NCBI GenBank assembly: GCA_030704615.1
Contig: CM060732.1
Span: 17,052,001-17,112,000, forward strand
Direction: 5' to 3'
Length of the DNA: 60,000 bases
DNA from: Takakia lepidozioides
Taxonomy: Eukaryota; Streptophyta; Takakiopsida; Takakiales; Takakiaceae
The translations under genes and the position numbers were made by a program. Under the pieces are notes generated by a model. It did no database searches, was not told the DNA's origin, and saw nothing but the letters and a program-made list of their open reading frames with translations. Shown one piece after another: positions 9,220 to 20,839 of this stretch; the first letter of the stretch is position 1; each line of letters starts with the position of its first letter.

Positions 9220-10443
9220 CAGATCACTTGTCATGCCTTTCAACATGAGGACCCGCCACAGGGGTGGACGATCAACTGCCTGATGCTAGTCTATTTGCAG
9301 TAGAGGTTGGGGCGGATGACTGGTTAGATTGGCAGTGGCCAATCAGATATTACTTAACTCATGGACAGTGCCCATCTAGTTATGGGAAGGAACAAAGAAA
9401 GAGAATAGCCATTTAGGCCCTACCATATACTATAATAGGAGGAAAGTTATACAAGTTAGGACCACATGGAGTCCTGAAAAGATGCTTGTACCATCATGAA
9501 ATTAATAAAGTCTTGGAAGAAATTCAGAAAGGGATAGCTGGAGGACATTTTGGAGAAGAGACTACCAGCAGAATATTACTTGCAGGATACTGGTGGCCTA
9601 TCTTATTCAAGGATGTACATAATTATTGTAAGAACTGTGATGAGTGTCAAAGGCTAGGACCTTTGCAGAGATCTGAAAAGATGGCATTGCAACCTACGAT
9701 GCCTATTGAACCATTCCAGAAATGGGGATTGGATTTTGTTGGCCTAATCAACCCACCAACCAGGAACACCCATAACAAGTATATAATCACAACCACAGAT
9801 TATACTACTAAGTGGGTAGAAACCAAAGCCCTGCGAGATAACACAGCAAAATATACAGCTAGATTTCTTTATGAGAACATAATCATGAGATTTGGCTGCC
9901 CCTTAGAATTCATCAGTGATCAAGGGAGTCATTTCATCAATGAGACTATTGAACTACTGACCAAGGAATTTATGATTGTGCACAGGAAGAGCACAACCTA
10001 TTACCCGCAGGGCAATGGGCAGGCAGAGGCCACCAACAAGATATTGCACTATCCTTGCTAAAATAGTCAATGCTAACAGAACGGATGGGGATACAAAGCT
10101 GTTAACAGCTTTGTGGTCTTACATGACTTCATACAAAGTTGCTACAAAGTATACACCATTTCAATTAGTCTATGGCATGGAAGCTCTACTTCCAGTGGAA
10201 TTCTTGCTACCTACCATGAGAACTGAATGGGGAAGGAGAATGGAATTGGAAGATTCAATCAAAGTAAGGAAAAATGAACTATATCATGTAGAAGAAGTTT
10301 GTGCTGATGCAGCAAATAACATGACCCGAATTCAGATGTAAAGGAAAGATCGGTTTGATGAAGGCAAACTCAAAACCCTTCAAACAAGAGACTTGGTACT
10401 GTGGTTTCAGAAGAAGGGAAAGATTTAAGCTTCTAAGCTTAAG
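9220..10443 (+). pseudogene. Ty3/gypsy integrase
   Basis: Starting at AD-H-LS, the frame covers the pre-integrase region and a HHCC-type zinc finger (HHEINKVLEEIQKG with GGHFG, then CKNCDECQRLG at about 9630). The integrase core follows with WGLDFVG, TDYTTKWVE, ISDQGSHF and a YYPQGNGQAEATNK block containing the catalytic E. It then moves by frameshift near 10050 into MTSYKVATKYTPFQLVYGMEALLPVEFLLP and the C-terminal RKNELYHVEE region. In-frame stops occur at about 9412 (TAG), 10341 (TAA) and 10428 (TAA), plus the frameshift, so it is dead. The sequence closely matches the minus-strand copy at 59239-59964, so both are one family. It would act in the nucleus joining cDNA to host DNA. Confidence 0.85.
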
Positions 10444-10833
10444 TCACCATGGAAGGGACCTTATGTCATACAGAAGATGTATGATAACAATATAGCCATA
10501 TTGTTACAAACGATTAACAAAGAAATGCTTGGTAGAGTCAATGCCAATAAATTAAAGGGATACAGTGGTATCCATGATAGACCATTACAACATGATTTGA
10601 ATTTCGAAGCAGAGAAGGAGCAACAGACTACACCACCAGAGCATGAAGTGCATGTCATGATGCCTCATGTGCATGGTCATATGAGAGAACCTAGGGGTTC
10701 TCACAGCCAGCACAGGCCAGCACAGGCCACACAGGCTACACAAGATGCACAGGCCATGAGAGCAGTGATAGGTGGACACGAGTTAACAACGGCAAAGTGG
10801 CCAAGAAGTAAAAAAACAGTTTGGGTTGGGTGA
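10444..10833 (+). pseudogene. Ty3/gypsy pol C-terminal tail
   Basis: The segment continues pol with SKLKSPWKGPYVIQKMYDNN and INKEMLGRVNANKLKGYSG, the usual end of the integrase C-terminal domain (GPY/F module: W.GPY.I). It then runs into a low-complexity stretch encoded by CACAGCCAGCACAGGCC minisatellite DNA (10700-10760). Homology with the other copy ends near LTTAKWPRSKKTVW at 10825; after that the sequence changes completely. Confidence 0.7.
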
Positions 10834-10992
10834 TGAAGAGATTGCGACCCCTGACACGTTCGCACGGATGAAGTCGACTGGAACACGACGCGTGCCTGTT
10901 CAAGCCACCTAGAGTAACCGGCTTCTAAAAGAGGCTAAGTTTCCAATGCTTGTACATTCAAGAACACTGTCTGGTCATGAAAACAGGTCTGC

Positions 10993-11075
10993 TTGATCCG
11001 GGTTTTCAGATATCCTCTAGAAATCCCTTCACACAAGCATCAATCTGTTGTGTGTGGTTTGCCCACGGAACCAGT
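10993..11075 (-). repeat. Fragment of the LINE tail seen at 5220-5310
   Basis: GATATCCTCTA-AATCCCTTCACACAAG and the following CAATCTG-TGTGTGTG are nearly identical to 5244-5305. On the minus strand it would encode the HTQQIDTCVKGF-EDIW segment. It lies between the end of pol and the minus-strand ORF cluster, at a likely rearrangement breakpoint. Confidence 0.6.
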
Positions 11076-11085
11076 GGTATTAGAG

Positions 11086-14000
11086 TCACTGTACCCCCGT
11101 TGTCCTTTTTGTTTCCCCGGCCTTCGACTGCACTTTAGGAAGTTTGACTGGCATACCATGTATACCTACCATGTCTGGAACACCATATAACAACATTTGT
11201 GCCACCTTCTGTCGGGCAAGATTAGTATATGCCCGTAGCTCCTCATCTGTGTAACTAAGTGGTGTGCCTATCACCTTTGAAAAGTGCAGCCACTTCCTGG
11301 CCTCATGCCCCTTGGGAAAAATGTGATCGTAATCCCATTCCAGTTTGTGTAAGTCCTCCAGAGCAGAAGAAAGGCTTACTTGTCTTGCAGGGTAAAAGAT
11401 CTTTATGAATGGTCTCGCAGCGCAATGATTTTCGGAGAACTGGAGGTAATGTCCAATGCTCCCCATTGGAATAAGTCTGGTACCTCATCTGCATTTTCTG
11501 CTGCTCTGCGTGGTATTGTAAAACAAAACAAGCAGCATAATATGTTCCACAACCCATAACAAGACTAGGTACTTCTTTGATCGTGGTGTAGATGAACCCG
11601 TGAATGATCTGTAAGGCAAGTAATTCCTTGAGCATTGTTCCTGCCTCAGCCCAACAACGTGCAAAATGATGATCCTCAATGGGCTTATCAGTTGGAAGAA
11701 CCTTGTTTCGAGTTGCCAAGGGCAACCAAATGCGCATGAGTTGGTAATAATGTGCCAAGGACTCAGGAGGACCCATTTCCTTCCGAACCAGATCCATAAC
11801 CAAAGGAATATGGTTGAAGGGAAGAACCATGGCCTTGCTATATTCCATATCAGTAGGAGTAGTAGGTGGGTTAAAAGAAGAGTCACCCCAAACAACAGGT
11901 ATTGTTTGCAGCAGTGTCATGGTATCCACGGTGGCTGCCTGTGGCTGCTGTAAACTCGATGCACTCCCTCATTGTGCTGGTAAGGCTCGTCCCCCTTCCA
12001 CTGGAAATTGAAGAACAAAAGACTTGGCCTGCAGATATGTGGCCAATAACTATTCCTCAGGAACAAATTCCCTCTTGTCAATGGCTGAACTCAAGTCCTC
12101 TACTTGAGTCTGAAGACCTAGCACATCCTCCTGCAACTCAGCTATCTGACCATAGACAACATTTATGGTGCCTGTGGCAATACTCTGCACCCGTTGTCTG
12201 AGATCCCGCATCTCATGCTTAGTTGATTTTCTAGGTGCCTTACCTTCCACTAGTCCCTCCTTTAACCACACTTGCAGGAGATGGTCATCTACCAATTTCT
12301 CCGTAGAATCCCTAATAGCTTGCTCCTCCTTTAGTTTGTATGCCTCCATCTGTTGCTCCAACCTTTGTATGCAGTGGTGATAGGGGTCTTTCAAAGCTGC
12401 AAAGGCAACCATCATATTATTGGCTTCCTTCCTCCCCTTCTCAGCCACTGAAAGTGTATGCTTGTATATATCATTATCCTACTCTGGTCTGCCTTTTCCT
12501 TGTAGAGCCTCAACTCTTTGAGGGAGACTTCCTGGCGACTGATGGTGTCCTTCATGCCAGTAATTAGCTCATTTTGATAAATGACCTCAGCTTTAGCCTC
12601 TGCACACAGATTGGCTTTCTCCCTGAGCTGTGTCTCTATGGCTTGAAGTTGAACTGAATGATTCACTGACTGTATGGTAAATTTTTGGTTAGCTGCTTCT
12701 AACCCTACAACAACAACTTTCTTTGATGCCAGAAGTGCCTCATGATTGATTTGCAACTGATACAACTGCTAAGTATAATCCTCTTGCATCTGTTGCTGTT
12801 CAAGGCCTGCCTTGATCAAATCCTCTCTTGCAAGTTGTACGGCAGCAGTGGTCTCCTCCAGTTCTTGCTTAAGCTTGAGGCTTGCCTCAACATCAATCTT
12901 GGTTGACTGCTCAGCCATAATCCTGACCTCAAACTCTTGTTTGAGTTCCTCCCTCAGTGCTGCCAGCTGTTCCAAGGGAACATGAGTCTTAAAGTAGTTT
13001 CCCAAAAGATTAAGGGTTCGACCTATGGAACTCAGAACCATGGTCTACTGCGGATCTTCCTGTGGAGTTTTCTATATTTCTTGTTGGTCATCAATAGCCT
13101 TGTGACTTACAAACCATTGAGACCAATCATCCACAGGGTCTTGCACTTGAGTAGTCTCAACCCCTAATGGTGCAGATGTACCCTTACCCTGGACTGCCTC
13201 AACCTCGATCACAGGTGTGGATTTACTCTGCACTGCCAGAGTTTCCATAGGTAAAATCTGTATCTCTGGAACTATGGAAGGTTGAGCCCTTTAGGCTTTT
13301 AGAGTTTTCATAGAGAAGATCACCCTTCTCCATCTCCTCCCTGATTTGCTCATTAGTGGGAATTTCCAATCCCTCCCTCTCTGAAGTAAAGGGTTCGGGT
13401 GTAACAGCACGACCACTCTGAGTTACCTGTGAGGTAACTTGGACAGTAGGTTGTGTTGGTTGGGGTAAGGAGGTAACCTCGTCCTCCCTCTCCACTATGT
13501 GCACTTGCTGCACCTCATCTTGTGTAGGAGCTGTGGAGATATCATCCTACACAGCTGGCTTCACTGCCAGTGGATTCACATGATGCGCCGTCCCTACTTT
13601 GTCACCCTTCTTCTGCCTCTTTGTTTTGGGCTGTCGCTCCAGTCCCCCTTCGCCTTGTGAGGATCCCTGTGCATCATTCATTGTAGATCCTTGCTCAAAC
13701 ACACCCATGTCTTTGCGCTCTTGTACCGTGAGTAAGCAAAAGTCATGAATTATCTGCACAATTATAGGAGCTGCAATGATAATTGGAGCTTTGGCTGTCG
13801 TTGTCTGAAGCCGTTTCATCTCTTCAACTAGGCCTTTATGCATCATGTTCGCCTATACTACATCATCTCCCTTCAAGGCATTCAAGATCTCTTCAGTGAA
13901 AGTTTTGCTTAGATACATCTGGTTCTGTTTCATTGCAAACAGAACGTTCAGTATTTGGCCTACTTCCCCTAGCCCTGGATATTTTGCCCTCAGACACGGA

Positions 14001-14472
14001 TACCCTTGATTATTGAAAAAGCTCGTTTCATTGAAAAGATTATCAAGCTGCAACTTCGCCCTGTGTTCGTCCACACTCACCGCCCCCTCTGGCAAGTCAA
14101 AAACTTGCTGCAGGTACTGTGGTGTGATCTGTATATCAACCCCCTTCATCTGAGTGCTTCCTGTGCTCGTATCAAAGTTTCGAATAAACTCATCAGTTCT
14201 TTGTGGTGCCAAGTCCAATCTTTGCGCATCAGAGTCTCCAAACGTAAATCCTTCAAAAGCTGCATTGCCTCTGGAGTAGCAATGCTCTGCTTTTGAAGTA
14301 CATGTGTGCTCTTCACCCGTAGGTCCTCCATATCTCTGATTCGCATCATACCGAGCAAACAGGAAGGTCTTGTTTGGAATAGTTGCAAGAAGCTCTGCAA
14401 CGCGTACAGCATGAAATTATGGTTTGCGCAAAATGGAACGGGCAAATGTGTGTAAGCCTGCGGGGCTTGCAA
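11086..14472 (-). pseudogene. Retroelement-associated coiled-coil ORF cluster, copy 1
   Basis: One broken gene is spread over several minus-strand frames. 14472-14146 (LQAPQAYTHLPV...) is followed by a frameshift to 14218-13853 (GVDIQITPQYLQQVFDLP). Then come 13846-13547 with a basic KTKRQKKGDK patch, 13513-13223, a long coiled coil (13041-12050, E/K/Q/L heptads), and finally 11929-11086 after further stops. The same order of blocks occurs at 58576-55985, so this is a conserved protein of about 1000 residues. In the other copy it follows integrase in the same orientation, a position where some plant Ty3 elements carry an env-like or extra ORF. Function is unknown; structural or nucleic-acid-binding roles are guesses. 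Here it is antisense to pol. Confidence 0.6.
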
Positions 14473-14731
14473 ACAGTGGGTGAGAGAAAAGGTACGCTCA
14501 TCCTGTCATTCCTTGTGCCACTGCATAAGGAGTAGAGCTAACGTGTAGTCCGTAATGCCCGCCATAGATGTAGGGCTATAGTCTTGATTGCTCCTCCCGT
14601 CGAGGAATGATTATCAGGGATAACACCAATTCTGCCGTGCACATAATTATCTTAACTTCTTGTTTTTTGTTTCTTTAATGGAGTTCCCGCAACAAAATTC
14701 TCGTTGCTGATTGGCCGTGGGGTCATCAGAC

Positions 14732-15001
14732 CTAATTTTTCAATATTACCCTGTTCTTTTCACATTCCATTCTTGAATGACCAACATGAGTACATATTCG
14801 GCAAAGATTACCTTTTGCCGATCGCGTAAGGTTTTTCTTCTCTTGTCCCCTCGATGCATTTACTGGTTCGTGATAGATTTCGGCTGAAGTACCGGGCGGG
14901 TACTTCGGCGGCCCAGTTTGTCTTTTAGTGTGATGGCGCTCGTTATTGCAGTACATGCAATGTGGAGAACCGCACGCCTTAAGCCACCTGTTTGAGTTCA
15001 A
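14732..15001 (-). pseudogene. Zinc-knuckle ORF preceding the coiled-coil cluster
   Basis: It encodes PHCMYCNNERHH, then GPPKYPPGTSAE, then LCRICTHVGHSRMEC. That gives two candidate zinc sites, C-x2-C-x4-H-H and C-x2-C-x3-GH-x4-C (zinc-knuckle like). A homologous block with the same spacing (RCIYCKSGCHH...GPSKYLPGTSA...LCQMYCHSGHF) lies at 59110-58725 in the second copy. The start is uncertain because the frame opens at an alternative codon. It probably belongs to the same transcription unit as the cluster that follows. Confidence 0.55.
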
Positions 15002-15052
15002 TCACTCTCCCGTTTCTTTCTGGCCCCATGGCCCATCACAGCCCGTCCCGAC

Positions 15053-15280
15053 ATGTTAGATGAATATGAGAAAGCCATGGCGGACAAGAAAATACGAGGC
15101 TCTCCTATTCCTGAGAGACAACCTCCACCGGATCCCAAAACAGGCCAATATGCTCCGCCGAATAGACAAACTTCTCCACCAGCCAAAGGAAAGGCTCGGG
15201 CTAATACACAGAGCCCTCAGAAGGACTCTCATAAGCATAAAGGTATCCGTTCACATAGGTTTGCTGATCCTAAGCAGTAA
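15053..15280 (+). pseudogene. Last plus-strand ORF of the Ty3/gypsy element (tail)
   Basis: A short basic, proline-rich frame runs MLDEYEKAMADKK...RQPPPDPKTGQYAPP...HRFADPKQ and stops about 20 nt before the polypurine tract. Its position says it is the C-terminal remnant of the last ORF before the 3' LTR. The function is not recognised. Confidence 0.4.
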
Positions 15281-15300
15281 ACCGTGAGGACACGGCTTTT

Positions 15301-15318
15301 TGAGAGGGGAGGGGATAA
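15301..15318 (+). promoter_or_regulatory. Polypurine tract
   Basis: TGAGAGGGGAGGGGATAA lies directly before TGTTACAGG. A purine run abutting a TG is the plus-strand priming site of LTR retrotransposons and fixes the element orientation as plus. Confidence 0.8.
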
Positions 15319-16165
15319 TGTTACAGGACTGTCTAGGACTTAAGCGATTTAGGGGTTCTGCTGCCATGTACAAACACAGGCCAGCACTGGTCTTAAGGTC
15401 ACAGCCCGACACAGCCTGACACAGCCCGTCACGGCAGTCACAGGTTACAGCCCGTCACAGCTGACACAGCCCATCACAGCGCCACACAAGTCACAGCCCG
15501 ACGCAGTCCGTCACAGCGCCACACAAGTCACAACTCAACAAAAGACACAGGGTGTTGTTATCACACGAGGGAACATGAACGCGGGAACGAACACAGGGAA
15601 TGACAGTACCGTGCGTACTGTCTTGGCTGACGGTTAGTTAGTTAAACGGTTAGAACAGCTTGCGGGTAGAAAGGGGAGACTAGCTAGGGAAGAAGGATCA
15701 CTTCTTGGCGCATGGACTTGGAGTACACGGAGGCGAGTATGCGAAGGAGGAGAGAGACGACGGAAAGAGCTTGATATATGCAAGCTATAGAGATGTTATT
15801 GTACCTGGTAGATTAGAGACACCATGGCTTCGGCCTGTCATATGATAGTTATTAATACGATTCCTACTTCATACTCACACTGTGTAGAGAGACCTGAGTG
15901 AAGCTGTGGAATGTATGCTTAAGTTATAAAGATGGAACTCGGGAGATTGCAGAAGCAATCTGATACATAACCCTAGGCACTAAGGTAACATACTAAACAT
16001 GAATGCAAGAAGGAATAGATATAGGTAAGCACCCCCATGATACACTAGGTGTAGGTCGTGACTGATTGTTCTGAGCGGGCTGAGTACTTGGAGATTTCTA
16101 ACTTTTATACCCTAGAGTTTCCACCCTAGATAGCTAAGGGATGGGTGAGTAAAAGCCGCTCAACA
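15319..16165 (+). repeat. 3' LTR (about 847 bp)
   Basis: It starts TGTTACAG right after the polypurine tract. The proposed end is CTCAACA at 16165, giving short TGTT/AACA termini. Inside are a CACAGCCCGTCACAG-type minisatellite (15395-15545) and a TATATG stretch near 15772. The minisatellite resembles the low-complexity CACAGCC DNA at the end of pol in both element copies. No 5' LTR is seen in the window, so the 3' boundary is a prediction from terminal bases only. Confidence 0.55.
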
Positions 16166-16179
16166 GGACCCTAGAAAAG

Positions 16180-17092
16180 GGCAGAGAGGTGCTGCACGCT
16201 GACATCGTCAAAGGGGGAATTGCTACAGATATCATTATGGAAAATTCCCTTTTGGACAGGTATGCCACTTGTGGGAGCATGCAAGATGCCCGTAAAGTAT
16301 TTGACAAGATGGTTCAATGTGATGTTGTCTCGTGGTGTACCATGATTGCAGGATATGCGGCGAATGAGTGGGGTAAGGAGGCTGTCAACATGTATGACCA
16401 AATGATATAGACAGAGGTGCACCCCCATGAGGTCATGTACATTTGTGCTCCCAAGGCCTATGCCAGCCTGGCAACTCTTGAAAAAAGTACAGAGGTCCAT
16501 GCTGATATCCTCAAAGCTGAAATTGTGCCTGAATATATCCTAGAGACTGCCCTTGTCAACATGTATGCCAATGCGGGAGCTTAAAGAGTGCACGTCAAGT
16601 GTTCGACAACACGTGGTCCCATGGAGCACCATGATGGCAGGATATGCCCAGCATGGGTGTGGTCAGGAGGCCCTCGGACTATTTGAACAAATGCAACAAA
16701 AAGAGTTGAAACCGGACAGTATCACCTTTCTCTGTCTTCTCTTTGCATGTAGCCAAGCGGGGCTGGTGGATAAAGGCCGCCACTACTTCGATTGCATGAG
16801 TCAAGATCATGGCCTTACTCCTGGAGTGGAGCATTTTGGCTGCATGGTGGATCTTCTTGGCCGTGCAGGGCGATTGGATGATGTCGAGGACTTCATCGAT
16901 GACATGCCAATGGAACCAGATGCTTCATTGTGGGGGGACTTGCTTGTTGCCTATAGAATTGGCAATTTAGGGCTAGCAGAACGTGCAGCAAGATCCCTTC
17001 TCTCTAGTTGGATCCACTGCCAGTTGCAACTTACATGCTACTATCAAGCATATATGCAGTGGCTGGTAAGTGGGACAATGCAACAAAAATCA
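16180..17092 (+). pseudogene. PPR protein pseudogene (PLS-class, E-type C-terminus)
   Basis: PPR motifs are clear: SLLDRYATCGSMQDARKVFD, DVVSWCTMIAGYAANEWGKE, LVNMYANAG, STMMAGYAQHGCGQEAL, PDSITFLCLLFACSQAGLVD and CMVDLLGRAGRLDDVEDF, then the E-type PMEPDASLW block. Such proteins bind single-stranded organellar RNA for editing or processing. The copy is dead: TAG at 16408, frameshifts near 16580, 16620 and 17010, no start region, and no further C-terminal domain. After the E region (YMLLSSIYAVAGKW in a shifted frame, to about 17085) the sequence passes directly into the satellite below. Intron absence is normal for the family. Confidence 0.85.
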
Positions 17093-17600
17093 TTTAGATC
17101 GGGAACCATTTGTTCGCCTTGTCGATCAATTTTGATTGATCCCATACTTGTGTAAAACTTGTTAAAGTGTATGTAGAGCATACTAGCAAGTTTGGAGAGA
17201 AGATAAAATCATTGGGATGGGGAACTATTCGTTCACTCTTTGAATCAATTTTGATTCATGTCATACTTGTCCAGGACCTGTCAGATGGTATGTGGAACAT
17301 ACTGGCGAAGTTTAAAAACAAACAAAAATCATTTGGATGGAGAACCATTTTTTTTGCCATTTCAATCAATTTTGATTGATCCCATACTCGTCCACAACCT
17401 GTCGGATGGTATATAGAACATACTGGCAAAGTTAAAAAACAAGCAAAAATCATTCGGACGGGGAACCATTCGTTCGCCACTTAAACCGCTTCTGATTAAT
17501 CTCGTACTTGTCATATGATATGTAGAACATATTAGCCTAGTTTGAAAACAACATAAAATCATTTGGATGGGGAGTGGTTTATTCACCCTATCAACAAGAA
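17085..17600. repeat. ~118-bp satellite-like repeat, about 4.5 copies
   Basis: Units carry AAAATCATTTGGATGGGGAACC, then TTCGTTCGCC, a TCAATTTTGATTGAT stretch and a GAACATACTGGCAAAGTTT stretch, repeating every 118-120 bp. The same unit, about 80 percent similar by eye, is embedded in the 1.02-kb tandem repeats at 28290-30730. One frame stays open through several units (SFGW..IR..IESI.IDLI), which reflects period near a multiple of three rather than clear coding. Confidence 0.75.
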
Positions 17601-17854
17601 AATTTGGCTTTTACGACTATGTGATATGACTACAAATGCAGTTATGAAAGCCATTTACAACTTCCTGACTCTGAAGAAGTAGAAGCCGAGTTAGTTGTGA
17701 CATGGAAGTCGTGGCTGCCATGGAGTCGTAAGTGACAGTCGCCAGGCTTTGTGTGACGTGGCACTTGAGTAGCGCGCTCATAGTCATACAAGCTGGCTTT
17801 ACTGAATGACTGAACAGACAGTGTAGTCCATGTCAGCGGTTGTGCAAGAGTGAC

Positions 17855-18100
17855 ACGTGCTCGATACAGAAAATGACACGTGGCAGAGTGTTCGCTCTCC
17901 ATGACTGTGAACTATGACTACGGGCATGCTAATCCAGTTGCAACACGTGGCACGTTGCAGTTTTACACGTGGTCCCTCAGGAGATTGACATGTGTCATAA
18001 TGGGTGTTTTATTATGTATTTCTACACATTTGTATTTTTGCCACGTGGTGCATTACTATTGGAGAGTGAAAAATAGATGCAGTCATTATTATGACTATGG

Positions 18101-18132
<32 letters not shown>

Positions 18133-18175
18133 ATGAACAGGGATAGAGGCCCTGGAAATTTTATTATATAAAGGG
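17855..18175 (+). promoter_or_regulatory. G-box cluster with TATA box
   Basis: ACACGTG or CACGTGG occurs at about 17852, 17876, 17944, 17968 and 18041, followed by a (TA)n run at 18101-18122 and TTATATAAAGGGG at 18163-18175. Clustered CACGTG motifs upstream of a TATA box are the arrangement of light- or ABA-responsive plant promoters (family knowledge). A short frame follows (18354-18638, MQPSTEVPEEALRTPS...) with a possible donor after CAAGGAATCATAG, but I cannot identify a product. Confidence 0.4.
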
Positions 18176-18564
18176 GGACGAGAAGTACATAAGGAAAAAA
18201 TAACCTTAAACCCGGTGCCATAGAGGTCGACCTAGGAAGGCACTGCTTCAAGACCAGAGGCAAAAAGCTACAAGAGAAGTACTAACAACTACGCAAGGAG
18301 AGAGCATTAAAGATTAAGAGCCAGGGCCAAGGAGGCGGAGGCCAGGCTGCGCAATGCAGCCCAGCACAGAAGTGCCAGAAGAGGCATTGAGGACTCCCTC
18401 TCTTGATCCTCTTCCAGAAGTTGTGGTCATGGTTGAGGTGCCTGATTTTTATCAACTGTGTCGCTGCAGCTGCTGCCTTTGCAGGTTTCTTGTAGCTATT
18501 GATCCACAAGGAATCATAGGTAATCTGTGCTTGGAAATCTGGCCCTCTTGGATGAACCTGTGCC

Positions 18565-18906
18565 CACACTCTACCCCTGCTCCTTTAGCTATCCATGCCT
18601 CTACACAAATCATGCATACATCCTTGCCTTGCTGCTAGCAGCTGACAATGACAGCCCAGATTTGTTCTAGGAAACTCGCAACTCAACTTATCACACTAGT
18701 TCCTATGCTCAATTGCATCTGCTACTCTCTGGACCCACAGTCTATCCCTGCTCCTTCAGCTATCCATGCCTCTGCACAAATCATGCATTCATCCTTGTCT
18801 TGCTGCTAGCATCTCACATAACAACCTATATTTATTCTAGGAAACACCCAACTCAGCTTATCACACTATTTCCTATGTTGAATTGTGTCTACTACTCTCT
18901 GTAATC
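18565..18906. repeat. ~171-bp tandem duplication
   Basis: CCCTGCTCCTT(T/C)AGCTATCC, then ATGCCTCT-CACAAATCATGCA, then CTCA-CTTATCACACTA, and finally CTACTCTCTG occur twice in the same order about 171 bp apart with scattered differences. Confidence 0.75.
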
Positions 18907-19146
18907 CAATAGGCATTCACCTTTTTGCCGATTGTCCCACCATTGATTGGGGTCAGAAAAGTATTCATCCCACAGGTTCTCCTCGTCTCTGGTACCTGTT
19001 TTTCCCGGTTATCAGCGTCACGTCCGTCAGTCAGTGTCAGGTCACGTCCGACCTGACGCTGACCGGACCTCCATCACGTCAGGTTCGGGGAATATTCTGG
19101 TAAAAATAATACCAGGTAAAATACTGCCACTTAAGCAGCCACGTCA

Positions 19147-20400
19147 CAAATACATTTTGAAAATTAACAAAATGAACACAACCGCCAATTCACTTTGTTT
19201 CTAAAAAAGAAATAGCGACCGCCATATTGGCGGTCGCTTCAATTTTTATTTTTATTAAAGCAAGATTGGCGGTCGCACTGGCGGTCGCCTTATTTTTCGA
19301 AATAGAAAAAGAAATAGCGACCGCCATACTGGCGGTCGCTTCAAATGTTTTTTTTTTTAAAGCAAGGTTGGCGGTTGCACTGGCGGTCGCATTATTTTTC
19401 GAATTAAAAAAACAAACAGCGACCGTTATGCTGGCGGTTGCTTCAATTTATTGTGTTAAAAAAACAAGATTGGCGGTCGCCTAATTTAAAAAAGAAAACA
19501 AGCGACTGCCGTATTGGCGGTCGCACGGTGGCAAATACATTTTTGAAAATTAATAAAATGAACGCGACCGCCAATTATGGCGGTCGCTTTGTTTTTCAAA
19601 ATTAAAAAATAAATAGCAACCGCCGTATTGGCGGTCGCTTCAAAATTATTATTTTTAAAGCAAGATTGGCGGTCGCCTTTTTTTTGAAATAGAAAAAGAA
19701 ATAGCGACCGCCATATTGGCGGTCACTTCAAATGTTTTTTTTTTAAAAAGCAAGATTGGCAGTCGCACTGGCGGTCGCCTTATTTCTTGAATTTAAAAAA
19801 TAAATAGCGACCGCTATGCTGGCGGTCGCTTCAATTTTTTTTAAAAAAATCAATTTATTGTTTTAAAGAAACAAGATTGCGGTCGTATTGGCGGTCGCCT
19901 AATTTAAAAAAGAAAACAAGCGACTGCCATATTGGCGGTTGCACGGTGGCAAACATATTTTTAAAAATTAACAAAATGAACGAGACCGCCAATTATGGCG
20001 GTAGCTTTGTTTTCGAAATTAAAAAATAAATAGCGACCGCCGTATTGGCAGTTGCTTCAATTGTTTTTTTTTAAAAGCAAGATTGGCGGTCGCACTGGCG
20101 GTCGCTTTATTTTTCGAAATAGAAAAAGAAATAGCGACCGCCATATTGGCAGTCGCTTCAAATTTGTTTTTAATAAAAGCAAGATTGGCGGTCGCATTGG
20201 CGGTCGCTTTATTTTTCGAATTAAAAAAAGAAATTGGGACCGCTATCTTAGCGGTCGCGTAAATTTAAAAATATACAAAATAGAAGTGACCGCAATATTG
20301 CACAAAATGAAAGGAAATAAAAGCGACCGCAGTAGTGGCGGTCGCTTGTTTTTCATAAAAAATAAAAATACGGACCGTAGTATTAGCGGTCGCTTAATTT
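19147..20400. repeat. GCGACCGCC/GGCGGTCGC palindrome array 1
   Basis: More than 20 palindromic units of the type AGCGACCGCC-(A/C)(A/T)ATTGGCGGTCGCT, or half-units in either orientation, are separated by A/T-only spacers of 15-40 bp with GCAAGATTGG links. A higher-order period of about 415 bp is visible: the block with GGTGGCAAA, ATGAACGCGACCGCCAATTA and TTTTCAAAATT recurs at 19530 and 19945, with a decayed version at 19150. Some cores carry C-to-T or G-to-A changes (AACCGCC, GGCGGTT), as expected from methylated-cytosine decay. It sits directly upstream of the TATA box and hAT gene. Confidence 0.9.
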
Positions 20401-20503
20401 CAAAATTACAACAAATATGGTTGTACAGCCTTTTTTGGGTGGGCGCTATTGGTTCGTCATTTATTCATTTCACTTTCATTTCACTTTCATCCCTCTTGGA
20501 TCA

Positions 20504-20510
20504 TATATAA
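20504..20510 (+). promoter_or_regulatory. TATA box of the hAT-type gene
   Basis: TATATAA about 100 nt after the last palindrome of array 1 and before a C/T-rich leader. The same array-then-TATA arrangement occurs at 25183 and 38391. Confidence 0.5.
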
Positions 20511-20839
20511 GGGAGGAGGGTCACCAAACTCCTCATTTCTTTTGGCGCAAACACTTGAGGTTGTTTTGGATGTTCTCTTCCATTGAACAAGAGTGTAGCC
20601 CAAGAGGAGGGTGCGCACCTTTTGCCGTTGTGGCTTCTACCAAAGCCACTTCAGCAGATTGTGTATAAGCTCAACACTACAACCTACATCGACCCACTTA
20701 GGTTGCTGACAGGTGTAGAAGTGTTGGGCTATCGCATTGCACTCTACATTCATAACACGTTCATTTATAGGTGATTGTTTTTTGTTGCTTGCATCGCTAG
20801 GTCCCAAGGGAGTGGATATTGGGTGAAGATGAGGGAGGA

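Noticed and set aside
19227-20510. Open frames with AVALAVALFFE and GGRTGGRFIFR repeats
   Set aside because: Same reason: read-through of palindrome array 1, not a repeat protein.
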